Below the pieces are notes generated by a model. The model made no database searches. It worked only from the letters and a program-made list of their open reading frames with translations, and was not told where the DNA came from. Source: Holdemanella porci (lineage in GTDB: Bacteria > Bacillota_I > Bacilli_A > Erysipelotrichales > Erysipelotrichaceae). Taken from it: a DNA stretch of 30,149 bases. Each line of letters begins with the position of its first letter. Position 1 is the stretch's first letter. The position numbers and the translations under genes were made by a program. Location: contig NZ_JAHQVB010000025.1 in assembly GCF_019052655.1 (NCBI RefSeq), forward strand, positions 1 through 30,149, read 5' to 3'. Positions 15,793-22,803 of the stretch are shown here, in pieces.

Positions 15793-15978
15793 CACGAGCC
15801 TTACAAGGCTCGTGAGCGTTAAGAACGGATCAGACACAGGAAGAAAGGGAACGCCTTTAGGCGTTCATAAAGGGCGTATATGTAACACCGCCCTGCGCAT
15901 ACATGTCATAGTACCTAGAAACTGTGATAAATAAAGGAAAAAACACAATTTTTACCCCGCAAAAAACGGGACATACGA
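15793..15978 (+). other. Candidate origin (oriT or double-strand origin) upstream of the Rep/MobT-like gene
   Basis: Consecutive hairpins: CACGAGCCTT/AAGGCTCGTG (15793-15814) with an outer CCGTT/AACGG extension, GAACGCCT/AGGCGTTC (15849-15866), and GGGCG/CGCCC at about 15873-15895. The region is non-coding and directly precedes a Rep_trans-type protein. In Tn916, the transfer origin lies at the corresponding place, upstream of orf20. The nick site is not identifiable by eye. Confidence 0.5.
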
Positions 15979-16074
15979 AAGGAGTAATGCACTATAACTA
16001 CACACAAAAATTTATCCGTTAAGATTGATTACATCAGCATTGTATTTGAAACGGCAACTGCTGAAGATGTCATC

Positions 16075-17085
16075 ATGCACATTTTAGGTTTACCGACTGA
16101 CATTTTCAATGTCTATCCGGCAAGCATTAAATACAAAACCTATCAAGCACGCTGGCAGATTGGAGATATTTATGTATCGGGCGACGCAAGAAAAACAGAG
16201 GATAACCCACAAGGGTTAGGCTGTTATCTTGTTATGACCGGCAGAGGGTGTGATGATATTTTCCGTATTCTCGACAGTAGGAATTGTACTTTTGGGGATA
16301 TGTTCAAACATTGTGAGCGAAGATACGGACAGGATAACTTCCACTTCACAAGGCTTGATATTGCCATTGATGATAAAAACGAAAAGCCATTTTTTACCAT
16401 AGAGCAGATAAAGAAGAAATGCGAAAAAGAGGAATTTATCTCGAATAGTGAGGGCTACCACTTTGACGAAAGCAAGTTTGATGATTTCGACACCGCAAAG
16501 ACTGTTTATATCGGTGCTGGTAAATCGGGATTGTCCTACCGCTTTTATGATAAGGATAAGGAAGTCTGTTCAAAACATAATAAGACGCTTGAGGAAGTCG
16601 GCAGTTGGAAACGGACAGAAATGCAACTGCGTGATGATAAGGCTCATGCTTTTGCCATGACATTCAAGGAAAGACCGCTGGAACTTGGAGAACTGGCTTT
16701 CGGTCTATTGGCAAACAACCTACGCTTTGTCGTACCAAACAGAAACGAAAGTAATAAGAGCAGATGGAAAACTTGTCGGTTTTGGGAACGCTTTTTAGGG
16801 GCTGTGGAAGTCTTAAAACTGCAAGTACCAAAACAGCAAAATTCCCTTGAAGAAACACAGCAATGGCTCACAGAGGGTGGCGTGATTTCCGCTGTCAAAA
16901 GTTTTTACTTCTTGGAAGAACATGACGCATTAGGCGGACTGGAAAAAGTGGGAACTATGCTTGATAAGGCAAGATACAGCAATTCCCTTTCCAGTAAATT
17001 AACCGCCCATTTACAGAGGATAAACCGCACCGACCTTATCCCCTATATCCAGTATGACACGAAACATGGGAAAGGGGGTATCTGA
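16075..17085 (+). CDS. Rep_trans / MobT-like replication-relaxation protein
   Basis: The protein matches the replication-initiation-factor family (RCR Rep_trans, including the Tn916 Orf20/MobT group), seen in [33 protein letters not shown] and the [13 protein letters not shown] block with the conserved R-x-E. It would nick the element DNA for transfer or rolling-circle replication. The family's N-terminus continues upstream: codons from 15991 are in frame and read as protein (NLSVKIDYISIVFE), but the only good start, ATG at 15987 with GAAAGGAG, is out of frame by one inserted base (C at 15990). The annotated ATG at 16075 lacks a ribosome site and drops the first conserved strand, so the gene may be frameshifted. 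The stop overlaps xis. Confidence 0.85.
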   Translation: MHILGLPTDIFNVYPASIKYKTYQARWQIGDIYVSGDARKTEDNPQGLGCYLVMTGRGCDDIFRILDSRNCTFGDMFKHCERRYGQDNFHFTRLDIAIDDKNEKPFFTIEQIKKKCEKEEFISNSEGYHFDESKFDDFDTAKTVYIGAGKSGLSYRFYDKDKEVCSKHNKTLEEVGSWKRTEMQLRDDKAHAFAMTFKERPLELGELAFGLLANNLRFVVPNRNESNKSRWKTCRFWERFLGAVEVLKLQVPKQQNSLEETQQWLTEGGVISAVKSFYFLEEHDALGGLEKVGTMLDKARYSNSLSSKLTAHLQRINRTDLIPYIQYDTKHGKGGI

Positions 17086-17288
17086 TGAATAACAACGATA
17101 TTCCCGTATGGGAAAAATACACCCTTACCATTGAAGAAGCGTCAAAGTATTTCCGTATCGGAGAAAACAAGTTAAGACGCTTAGCAGAGGAAAACAAGGA
17201 CGCTGGCTGGCTCATTATGAATGGCAACCGCATACAGATTAAACGCCGACAGTTTGAACAGGTTATTGACAAATTGGACGCAATCTAA
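17085..17288 (+). CDS. xis: Tn916-type excisionase
   Basis: A 67-residue protein of the Tn916 Xis type. A winged helix-turn-helix is visible as [22 protein letters not shown] followed by a basic [13 protein letters not shown] wing. It binds next to the element ends and directs Int towards excision. It starts within the stop codon of the upstream gene (TGATGA overlap) and is followed by int after an intergenic hairpin, the standard order. It looks intact and of normal length. Confidence 0.93.
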   Translation: MNNNDIPVWEKYTLTIEEASKYFRIGENKLRRLAEENKDAGWLIMNGNRIQIKRRQFEQVIDKLDAI

Positions 17289-17295
17289 TGCAAAT

Positions 17296-17339
17296 GAGCC
17301 TTGTATGTGTTATGATGAACACAAGTCATATCAAGGCTC
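17296..17339 (+). other. Hairpin between xis and int
   Basis: GAGCCTTG (17296-17303) pairs with CAAGGCTC (17332-17339), with an inner TGTGTT/AACACA stem (17306-17323). There is no strong T-run, so it is more likely an attenuator or RNA-processing site that lowers int expression. The motif GAGCCTTGATATGAC also appears near the left end at 11981-11995, inverted relative to the right arm here. Confidence 0.5.
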
Positions 17340-17366
17340 TTTCCAACAAGGAAAGGAGCAGACACC

Positions 17367-18560
17367 ATGAAAGAAAAAAGACGGGATAACAAAGGTCGTA
17401 TCCTGCATACTGGAGAGAGCCAACGAACAGACGGGAAATACTTATATAAATATGTAGACGCATTTGGAAACACAAAATATGTGTATGCTTGGAGATTGAC
17501 ACCCACAGACCCGACACCAAAGGGAAAACGGGAAAAACCCTCACTTCGTGAACTGGAACAGCAGATAAGACGGGATATTGAGGACGGTATCGACAGCACA
17601 GGCAAGAAAATGACGCTTTGCCAACTCTATGCCAAACAGAACGCACAGAGGGCAAATGTGAAGAAAAGCACAATAAAACAACGGGAACAACTCATGCGGT
17701 TATTGAAAGAGGATAAGTTAGGTGCTAGGAGCATTGATACGATAAAACCCTCTGACGCTAAAGAATGGGCGTTACGCATGAAAGACAAAGGCTTTTCCTA
17801 CAATACCATTAACAACCATAAACGCTCGTTAAAAGCGTCATTCTATATCGCCATACAAGACGATTGCGTAAGGAAAAATCCCTTTGATTTCAAGTTAAGT
17901 GAAGTCCTAGAAAATGATACCAAAGAGAAAGTTGCATTGACAGAGGAACAGGAACAAGCCTTACTCTCATTCATCAAGACGGACAATGTGTATCACAAGT
18001 ATTATGATGATGTGCTGATACTGTTAAAAACAGGACTTCGTATCTCGGAACTGTGCGGACTGACAGTAGCCGATATTGATTTCAAGAATGAAGTTGTGAT
18101 TATCGACCACCAGTTACTAAAGAGCAAGGAACAAGGCTATTATATTGAAACGCCTAAGACGAAAAGCGGAATAAGGCAAGTACCATTAAGCAGAGAAACG
18201 ATACAGGCATTTCAACGGGTTATGAAGAAACGCCCAAAGGCAGAACCATTTGTGATAGACGGACGGGGTAATTTCCTATTTGTCAATCATAAGGACAAGC
18301 CAAAAGTTGCGATTGATTACAACGCCTTATTTGTCCGTATGGTAAAGAAATACAACAAGCACCACAAGGACAATCCCTTGCCACATATCACACCGCATAC
18401 GCTACGCCATACGTTCTGCACAAGGCTGGCAAGCAAGAACATGAACCCAAAAGATTTACAGTATATCATGGGGCATTCAAACATTAGTATCACAATGAAT
18501 TGGTACGCTCATGCGTCCATAGATACCGCAAAATCAGAGGTTCAGCGTCTATTCGCATAA
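17367..18560 (+). CDS. int: Tn916-type tyrosine integrase
   Basis: A 397-residue integrase, close to the 405 of Tn916 Int. Its N-terminal arm-binding domain (RRDNKGRILHTGESQRTDG and YKYVDAFGNTKYVYAWRL) recognises repeats near the element ends, a SAM-like core-binding domain follows (about 85-175), and the catalytic domain shows Arg in LLKTGLRISELCGL, Lys in PKTKSGIRQVPL, HTLRHTFCTRLA (H-x-x-R), MGHSNI and Tyr in ITMNWYAHAS. All catalytic residues are present. AAAGGAG lies upstream of the ATG. The gene ends about 150 bp from the right element end. It looks functional. Confidence 0.96.
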   Translation: MKEKRRDNKGRILHTGESQRTDGKYLYKYVDAFGNTKYVYAWRLTPTDPTPKGKREKPSLRELEQQIRRDIEDGIDSTGKKMTLCQLYAKQNAQRANVKKSTIKQREQLMRLLKEDKLGARSIDTIKPSDAKEWALRMKDKGFSYNTINNHKRSLKASFYIAIQDDCVRKNPFDFKLSEVLENDTKEKVALTEEQEQALLSFIKTDNVYHKYYDDVLILLKTGLRISELCGLTVADIDFKNEVVIIDHQLLKSKEQGYYIETPKTKSGIRQVPLSRETIQAFQRVMKKRPKAEPFVIDGRGNFLFVNHKDKPKVAIDYNALFVRMVKKYNKHHKDNPLPHITPHTLRHTFCTRLASKNMNPKDLQYIMGHSNISITMNWYAHASIDTAKSEVQRLFA

Positions 18561-18564
18561 GAAG

Positions 18565-18587
18565 TATTTACCACGATTTTAACCACG
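18565..18587. repeat. Right arm-type sites of the nested element
   Basis: TTTACCACGA and TTAACCACG are spaced 12 bp apart directly after the int stop. They match the pair at 11952-11974. Confidence 0.6.
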
Positions 18588-18645
18588 CTTGATAGCGAAA
18601 ATATAAGAAGATAGACCTAGATATGTGAGGTTTACCATAAAAGAA

Positions 18646-18687
18646 AAATGCCCGTAGAGCCGATAAAATAAGGCTTTGCGGACATTT
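18646..18687. terminator. Terminator after int
   Basis: AAATGCCCG-TAGAGCC pairs with GGCTTTG-CGGACATTT with few mismatches, flanked by A and T. It ends the int transcript just before the element boundary. Confidence 0.65.
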
Positions 18688-18726
18688 AAGAAGATATAAA
18701 AAGATAGTCAAAAAGACATATATAAT

Positions 18727-19281
18727 TTAATATAAATTATTGCTCCAGGAATAAAACATACTCTCAATAATTAAAATAAAAAAATAAAATACTGATATAC
18801 GCAAAGAAATTCCCTTATATTTATTCATATCTCTTATAACCAAAATAACTGCATTAATAATTATACTGCTTAATAAGGTAAATGTAAAGAAATCAAGTAT
18901 TTGGGCAACATCAGGTGATCCTATTTTGTATATAGTAATACCTAACAGTGGCATAAGAAGTAAGAGAGTTGATATCCACAAAGAAACTGTATGATTAATA
19001 AGGATAGATTGAAGCCTAGTCCCATTTGCAATCAACCACTCTATTCTTCTTGTGATTTTTTCCATTTGTAGTAAATCTTTACTTAATTCACAGGCAAATA
19101 TAATATATAAAAAAATATACCCCTTCCAAAGCATATCAATATAAGTATATGAGCCAATTATTTTTTCCTGCCCTTTACTAAATAAGGTTAATATACCAAA
19201 AATAATTGCTACTAGACTCATAAAAACAAAATTACCTGTTAAAATTTTTTTCACATGAATCCTAATAATAGTCAAATCCAT
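18727..19281 (-). CDS. ABC-2-like permease, short form
   Basis: A 184-residue protein with about five to six hydrophobic spans and no soluble domain. It parallels the longer permease upstream (compare DLLQMEKITRRIEWLIANG here with DLTVKDKMSKRMEFFLASG there), so the two probably form a heterodimer with the ATPase. It overlaps the upstream gene by 10 bp. The C-terminus stops 13 bp before the nested element, and since the stop lies outside the element's inverted repeat the gene is probably not truncated, though it is shorter than its partner. Likely role: export of, or self-protection against, the modified peptide. Confidence 0.75.
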   Translation of the reverse strand: MDLTIIRIHVKKILTGNFVFMSLVAIIFGILTLFSKGQEKIIGSYTYIDMLWKGYIFLYIIFACELSKDLLQMEKITRRIEWLIANGTRLQSILINHTVSLWISTLLLLMPLLGITIYKIGSPDVAQILDFFTFTLLSSIIINAVILVIRDMNKYKGISLRISVFYFFILIIESMFYSWSNNLY

Positions 19282-19976
19282 TGTCCAACACTCCTTACAA
19301 CACTTTCATTGTCTAATTTAGAAATCTTTCTGAAAGAAATAACAGCTAAAATTGTCGCACCAATTATATTCAGAATAATAATAAAAATATACATACTAAT
19401 ATTTAAACCTGATACAAATTCAACAATTTCATTCGCACACATAGCACTAATATAAATCAGAAAAAAATTTCCAAAAAAGACCATATTTTTAAATAACTTA
19501 TATTTTTCTACAGAAAATGTAATTGTATTGAAAAATAGAACTTCAGTGTAACTCATTATTACTGTCGATATAAAAAAGGCTATAATACCAAAAAATGAAA
19601 TTTTAAAATCTATGAGATAATAACCTAATACAAATATAATAAAAGGAATTATAATTGATGCTTTTAAAATTTGTATTGTGTAGGCCTTAATAATAAACTT
19701 TAAATCAATCCCTGATGCTAAAAAAAACTCCATCCGTTTACTCATTTTATCTTTCACTGTCAAATCTATTATTATAGAATTTGCCTGAAGAAGAGTACAT
19801 CCTAAAAGAACTACAAAAAAAACTAAAATAAGATAATCTGTTCCTTTTGAATAAAATTGATCCTGTTGAAATACAACCAACATCAGTGTCCCAAGCACTC
19901 CTACTCCTAACATATTAAAAATTGTAGATTTACTCTTAAATATAATATAAAAAACAGCTTTTTTAATATTATTCAT
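19272..19976 (-). CDS. ABC-2-like permease, long form
   Basis: About 234 residues with six predicted membrane spans, including a cytoplasmic DLTVKDKMSKRMEFF segment between spans two and three that could contact the ATPase. I use the ATG at 19976, which is close to AAGGTGGAG; a GTG three codons earlier sits on that site. It overlaps the ATPase gene by 8 bp, so the proteins are made together. There is no peptidase domain. Extremely AT-rich, as is the whole locus. Confidence 0.8.
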   Translation of the reverse strand: MNNIKKAVFYIIFKSKSTIFNMLGVGVLGTLMLVVFQQDQFYSKGTDYLILVFFVVLLGCTLLQANSIIIDLTVKDKMSKRMEFFLASGIDLKFIIKAYTIQILKASIIIPFIIFVLGYYLIDFKISFFGIIAFFISTVIMSYTEVLFFNTITFSVEKYKLFKNMVFFGNFFLIYISAMCANEIVEFVSGLNISMYIFIIILNIIGATILAVISFRKISKLDNESVVRSVGQWI

Positions 19977-20640
19977 AATCTCCACCTTCTTTTATAAATA
20001 ACTCTTCCAGTGTTGTCCCTTTTATGTTATCTATATCCTCATTGAAAACAACCTTACCATTTTCAATCATAGTGACATAATCTGCACTTTTCTCAATTTC
20101 ACTTAAATCATGAGATGTAATCAATATTGTTTTTCCTTCTTCCTTTAGTTTCTGGATAATCTTTCTTATTTCAACACGAGACAACGGATCTACCCCTGAT
20201 GTTGGCTCATCAAGGTAAATAATCTCACTGTTGATTAGTATAACGATTAGAATTGACAATTTTCTTTTCATTCCTTTTGAATACGTACTAACACGTTTCA
20301 ATAAATGTTCTGTAATATTTAATGAATCACTATATTTCTTATAGTCCTTTACGTAGTATCCAAAATACAACCCAAAGATTTTCAAGTTCTCCAAACCTGT
20401 TTTATCCTCATATAAATAATCATTCTCAAGCAACATTGCATGTTTACCCGATACAGATATTTTTCCTTCATCTGGTTCGTATAATCCGGTGAGTAAACGC
20501 AATAGTGTAGTTTTTCCTGCTCCATTTGCTCCTATCAAGGCATGGACAGAATTTTTCTTGACAGTAAAATTAAAATTTTGAAATAATTTCTTACCATCAA
20601 ACGCTTTTGAAAGATTGTAAATAGAAATAATATTTGTCAT
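19969..20640 (-). CDS. ABC transporter ATP-binding protein of the peptide locus
   Basis: A 223-residue ATPase with Walker A (GANGAGKTT), a variant signature (YSKGMKRKLSI), Walker B (EIIYLDEPTSG) and H-loop (TSHD). The short form and the KGMKRKLS signature are typical of drug/bacteriocin-immunity type ABC systems (CcmA-like). It starts within the maturase stop codon (TAATG). With the two permeases it forms a transporter that probably exports the modified peptide or pumps it away from the producer. Confidence 0.95.
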   Translation of the reverse strand: MTNIISIYNLSKAFDGKKLFQNFNFTVKKNSVHALIGANGAGKTTLLRLLTGLYEPDEGKISVSGKHAMLLENDYLYEDKTGLENLKIFGLYFGYYVKDYKKYSDSLNITEHLLKRVSTYSKGMKRKLSILIVILINSEIIYLDEPTSGVDPLSRVEIRKIIQKLKEEGKTILITSHDLSEIEKSADYVTMIENGKVVFNEDIDNIKGTTLEELFIKEGGDYE

Positions 20641-22001
20641 TATATTAACAGCCTCCTAAACTCATTTGGTATATATTGGGAATACCATGCACAATTTTCA
20701 AAGCCTCTTTCTTTAGCAGCTACTAACCCACGTATTATGCAATAACTACAAAAGTACTTTTTTTCACACCCTGAGCATTCTTTACTTGTATAATCTGGAG
20801 CTTGTATACCACGAATCATATTCATTAATTGATAATTATTTGAAAACAACTGTCCGATATCCTCTTTAAATACATTTCCCAAAGATTTAATCACTGTCTG
20901 GTTATCCATTGCACAAAATTTGATTTCTCCCTCTGGCGTTATTGAAGGATTCGATGTAAATGCTCCACAATTCTTTGCGTTGCTATTTCCGTCTTTAATT
21001 TTATATAAAAACCCTTTTCCATATCGGGTATTAATGTTTTCTATTACTTTACCAACCCTTTCATGTTGTTCTAATGTCTTTAAAAGCAAATTATTTTTAT
21101 CCTCTAAATCAGCTCTTCCCATAGGAGTAATTGCTGATATACCATAAGTTTCGATACCTGCTTCTTTTACCCATCCTGCAATATTTTCAATTTGGTCAAT
21201 GTTTTGCGGTGTTACCATTGTAACAACTCTCATCAGTATTCCTGAATTATTAATTCTCATAATTGTGTCTTTAACACGGTGAGTAATATTGGGTATTTGT
21301 GTTCCCATAAACCAATTTATATAATCATCATTATCTCCGTGTAAATCGATTTGTACAACTGTCTGCTCCTTATGTTCTGCAATCAGTGCGAACAATTCTT
21401 TATTCCAAAATAAACCATTCGATAGTATACTTACTAATGAATAGTCAAGATTATACGCTTCATTCAGGATTTCTAAAAACCTCGGATGACACGTGACTTC
21501 TCCACCTGTAAATTCTACTACTCTTGTCCCTGCTTTACGTGCATCCTTAAGTAACTTCTTTATTTCCTCTGTATTATCTTTAAATGCATTCGTTGCACAA
21601 TATTCTCCATAACAGTGCAAACACTTTGCATTACACCTATGTGTAATTTCTACAGAAATAGCTGATGGATACTGTGTTTTTCCATTTCCAAGTATTGGTA
21701 TTTCTATTGGATTTGTTTTTTTTAAATACTCCACAGAAATTCCTGGATTTTTCTCCAATTCATTCAAAAAATTATTTAATTTATACTTAGCCTGTTCTTT
21801 CTTCTCTAAATGACAACTGATCATCATGTCAACTAGATCATCAAATGTTTTTGTCCCATTTAGGTTACGTATAATTTCTAAAGCATCTTTGTTAATGCGA
21901 TACAATGATTCACCCATCTTTTCATAACGGTTATTTATTACAAGAATATAAGAATCTCTTTGTCTTTCTATTGCTTTTACGTTAATTAATCTCAGATACA
22001 T
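20640..22001 (-). CDS. PqqD-like/radical SAM/SPASM peptide maturase (probable sactisynthase)
   Basis: A 453-residue enzyme. Residues 1-95 resemble a PqqD-like peptide-recognition element. The radical SAM core has the [4Fe-4S] motif C123-x3-C127-x2-C130 (HRCNAKCLHCYG) and the SAM-binding GGE at about 166-168. The C-terminus is a full seven-cysteine SPASM domain (C345, C363, C409, C412, C418, C421, C437) for two auxiliary clusters. Size and layout match AlbA/ThnB-type enzymes that join peptide cysteine sulphurs to carbons of other residues. It lies 150 bp downstream of the cysteine-ladder peptide gene, behind a hairpin. Radical SAM assignment is certain; thioether chemistry is inferred from the substrate. 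Confidence 0.93.
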   Translation of the reverse strand: MYLRLINVKAIERQRDSYILVINNRYEKMGESLYRINKDALEIIRNLNGTKTFDDLVDMMISCHLEKKEQAKYKLNNFLNELEKNPGISVEYLKKTNPIEIPILGNGKTQYPSAISVEITHRCNAKCLHCYGEYCATNAFKDNTEEIKKLLKDARKAGTRVVEFTGGEVTCHPRFLEILNEAYNLDYSLVSILSNGLFWNKELFALIAEHKEQTVVQIDLHGDNDDYINWFMGTQIPNITHRVKDTIMRINNSGILMRVVTMVTPQNIDQIENIAGWVKEAGIETYGISAITPMGRADLEDKNNLLLKTLEQHERVGKVIENINTRYGKGFLYKIKDGNSNAKNCGAFTSNPSITPEGEIKFCAMDNQTVIKSLGNVFKEDIGQLFSNNYQLMNMIRGIQAPDYTSKECSGCEKKYFCSYCIIRGLVAAKERGFENCAWYSQYIPNEFRRLLI

Positions 22002-22083
22002 ACCTTCTCCTTATTGTTGTTTAACCTACAATATAATCAATCTTATTTCTATTATCATCTGTAATTATTTTATAGAAAGAACA

Positions 22084-22126
22084 GGAAGTGAGAATTATTA
22101 CTATCTAGCGGTAAAATCTCACTTCC
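22084..22126 (-). promoter_or_regulatory. Stem-loop between precursor peptide and maturase genes
   Basis: GGAAGTGAGA and TCTCACTTCC form a perfect 10-bp stem (arms 22117-22126 and 22084-22093) with a 23-base loop, and weaker pairing extends outward. Only short T-rich sequence follows, so partial read-through or mRNA stabilisation is likely, giving more precursor than enzyme. Confidence 0.65.
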
Positions 22127-22153
22127 AGTCTTCTGCTTGTTATGATTTATTAC

Positions 22154-22279
22154 TCAGAAAAATCCAACAAAGCCTGCTGCACCCGCTGCAGCAATTGCGG
22201 ATGGTCCACAGAACATACACCCTGTACATCCTGCACATAATTTACATCCGTTTCCCATTGGTGAAATACTAGGATTCAT
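22154..22279 (-). CDS. Cysteine-ladder RiPP precursor peptide (candidate five-bridge sactipeptide)
   Basis: A 41-codon gene with a good ribosome site (AAGGAAG, eight bases from ATG). The product has an 11-residue leader MNPSISPMGNG, then CKLCAGCTGCMFC with Cys at 12, 15, 18, 21 and 24, then GPS and a tail of Ala, Gly, Phe and Val ending in FF. Thurincin H has the same three-residue cysteine spacing (four Cys) and crosslinks them to acceptors also three apart in the second half; its leader is about nine residues. The gene heads the operon with a radical SAM/SPASM maturase and ABC genes, so it is very probably the substrate. The hydrophobic tail suggests membrane activity. A small metal-binding peptide is the main alternative. 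Confidence 0.85.
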   Translation of the reverse strand: MNPSISPMGNGCKLCAGCTGCMFCGPSAIAAAGAAGFVGFF

Positions 22280-22327
22280 GGCATTTCTTCCTTATGTATA
22301 TTCTCGACTTTGTTATCGAGTGACTAA

Positions 22328-22389
22328 ATTATATATTAGCTTTACGACATTTACATGAGTAATTACTGCAATGTTCTTAGATTATGTCG
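22328..22389 (-). promoter_or_regulatory. Probable activated promoter of the peptide operon
   Basis: Minus-strand TATAAT at 22333-22328 lies about 50 bp before the precursor ATG. The -35 position has only ATGTAA, suggesting dependence on an activator. Upstream, CGACAT (22345-22350) and ATGTCG (22384-22389) form an inverted pair that could bind the NarL-type regulator. A small CTCGA/TCGAG hairpin lies in the leader at about 22302-22323. Confidence 0.4.
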
Positions 22390-22457
22390 ATTATGCCATT
22401 AAGCTTAATCATTAAAAGCTTTATTTACTACTATAAATATAATATTCCTATTTCCAT

Positions 22458-22694
22458 TTATTCCCCTCTAAATTCAAGATCATATCTTTGGAATGCGATT
22501 TCGAAATCTTTACGTCTTCTTCTTGCAACATTTATTTCTTATCCATTTATATTTATTGTTCCTTTTTTATAAGAATCAACATTCATTAAATTTACAATGC
22601 CGCTCTTACTAATTCTTATAAATAAATTTCTATCCAACATGTCTTCCAGTTGCACGAGTGAACAATCTCTTCGCATTGTTTTGCTTCCTAATTT
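22458..22694 (-). pseudogene. LytTR DNA-binding domain remnant
   Basis: The minus strand reads as a decayed LytTR domain: a segment LVQLEDMLDRNLFIRISKSG, IVNLMNVDSYKKGTINING, a TAA, then INVARRRRKDFEIAFQRYDL in the same frame. This matches the family's L-x-x-L-x-x-x-L-D, F-x-R-I-x-x-S-x-I-V-N and V-S-R-R-x-x-x-x-F pattern. There is no start or N-terminal receiver, and an internal stop, so it is not functional. LytTR regulators often control bacteriocin genes, so it may be a former regulator of the peptide operon downstream. Confidence 0.6.
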
Positions 22695-22747
22695 CTATTC
22701 ACATCAATTCTGAGAAAGCACTTTTTCTTTGTGTTCCAATTTCTTAA

Positions 22748-22788
22748 AAAGAAGCTGCCAGAAAATCATATCTTCTGGCAGCTTCTTT
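22748..22788. terminator. Bidirectional terminator
   Basis: AAAGAAGCTGCCAGAA (22748-22763) pairs with TTCTGGCAGCTTCTTT (22772-22787): a 16-bp perfect stem with 8-base loop and A/T runs on both sides. It follows the Rpn nuclease gene. Confidence 0.85.
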
Positions 22789-22803
22789 GAAATTCAGTAT
22801 TTG

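Larger units (their letters stand above)
11892..18714. mobile_element. Nested Tn916-type integrative element inside the peptide locus
   Basis: TTTTTGATTATC at 11892-11903 matches inverted TTTTTGACTATC at 18714-18703 (11 of 12), in AT-rich flanks typical of Tn916-family targets. Paired ACCACG arm-type sites lie near both ends. The right part carries the Tn916 order: regulator, Rep/MobT-like protein, xis, int, with int next to the end. No type IV secretion genes are present, so it is a mobilisable or decayed element of about 6.8 kb whose left half is cargo. Insertion lies 13 bp from the end of a permease gene and 136 bp from the kinase gene. Confidence 0.75.

Noticed and set aside
16216..17673. 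Several minus-strand frames of 60-115 codons across Rep, xis and int
   Set aside because: They mirror intact plus-strand genes of well-known families and lack ribosome sites.
18727..19281. Short permease as a truncation caused by the nested element
   Set aside because: Its stop codon lies 13 bp outside the element's inverted repeat, so the C-terminus is native sequence.
22384..22572. Plus-strand 62-codon frame upstream of the peptide operon
   Set aside because: It is the reverse of the LytTR remnant and has no ribosome site. The minus-strand reading matches a known family.
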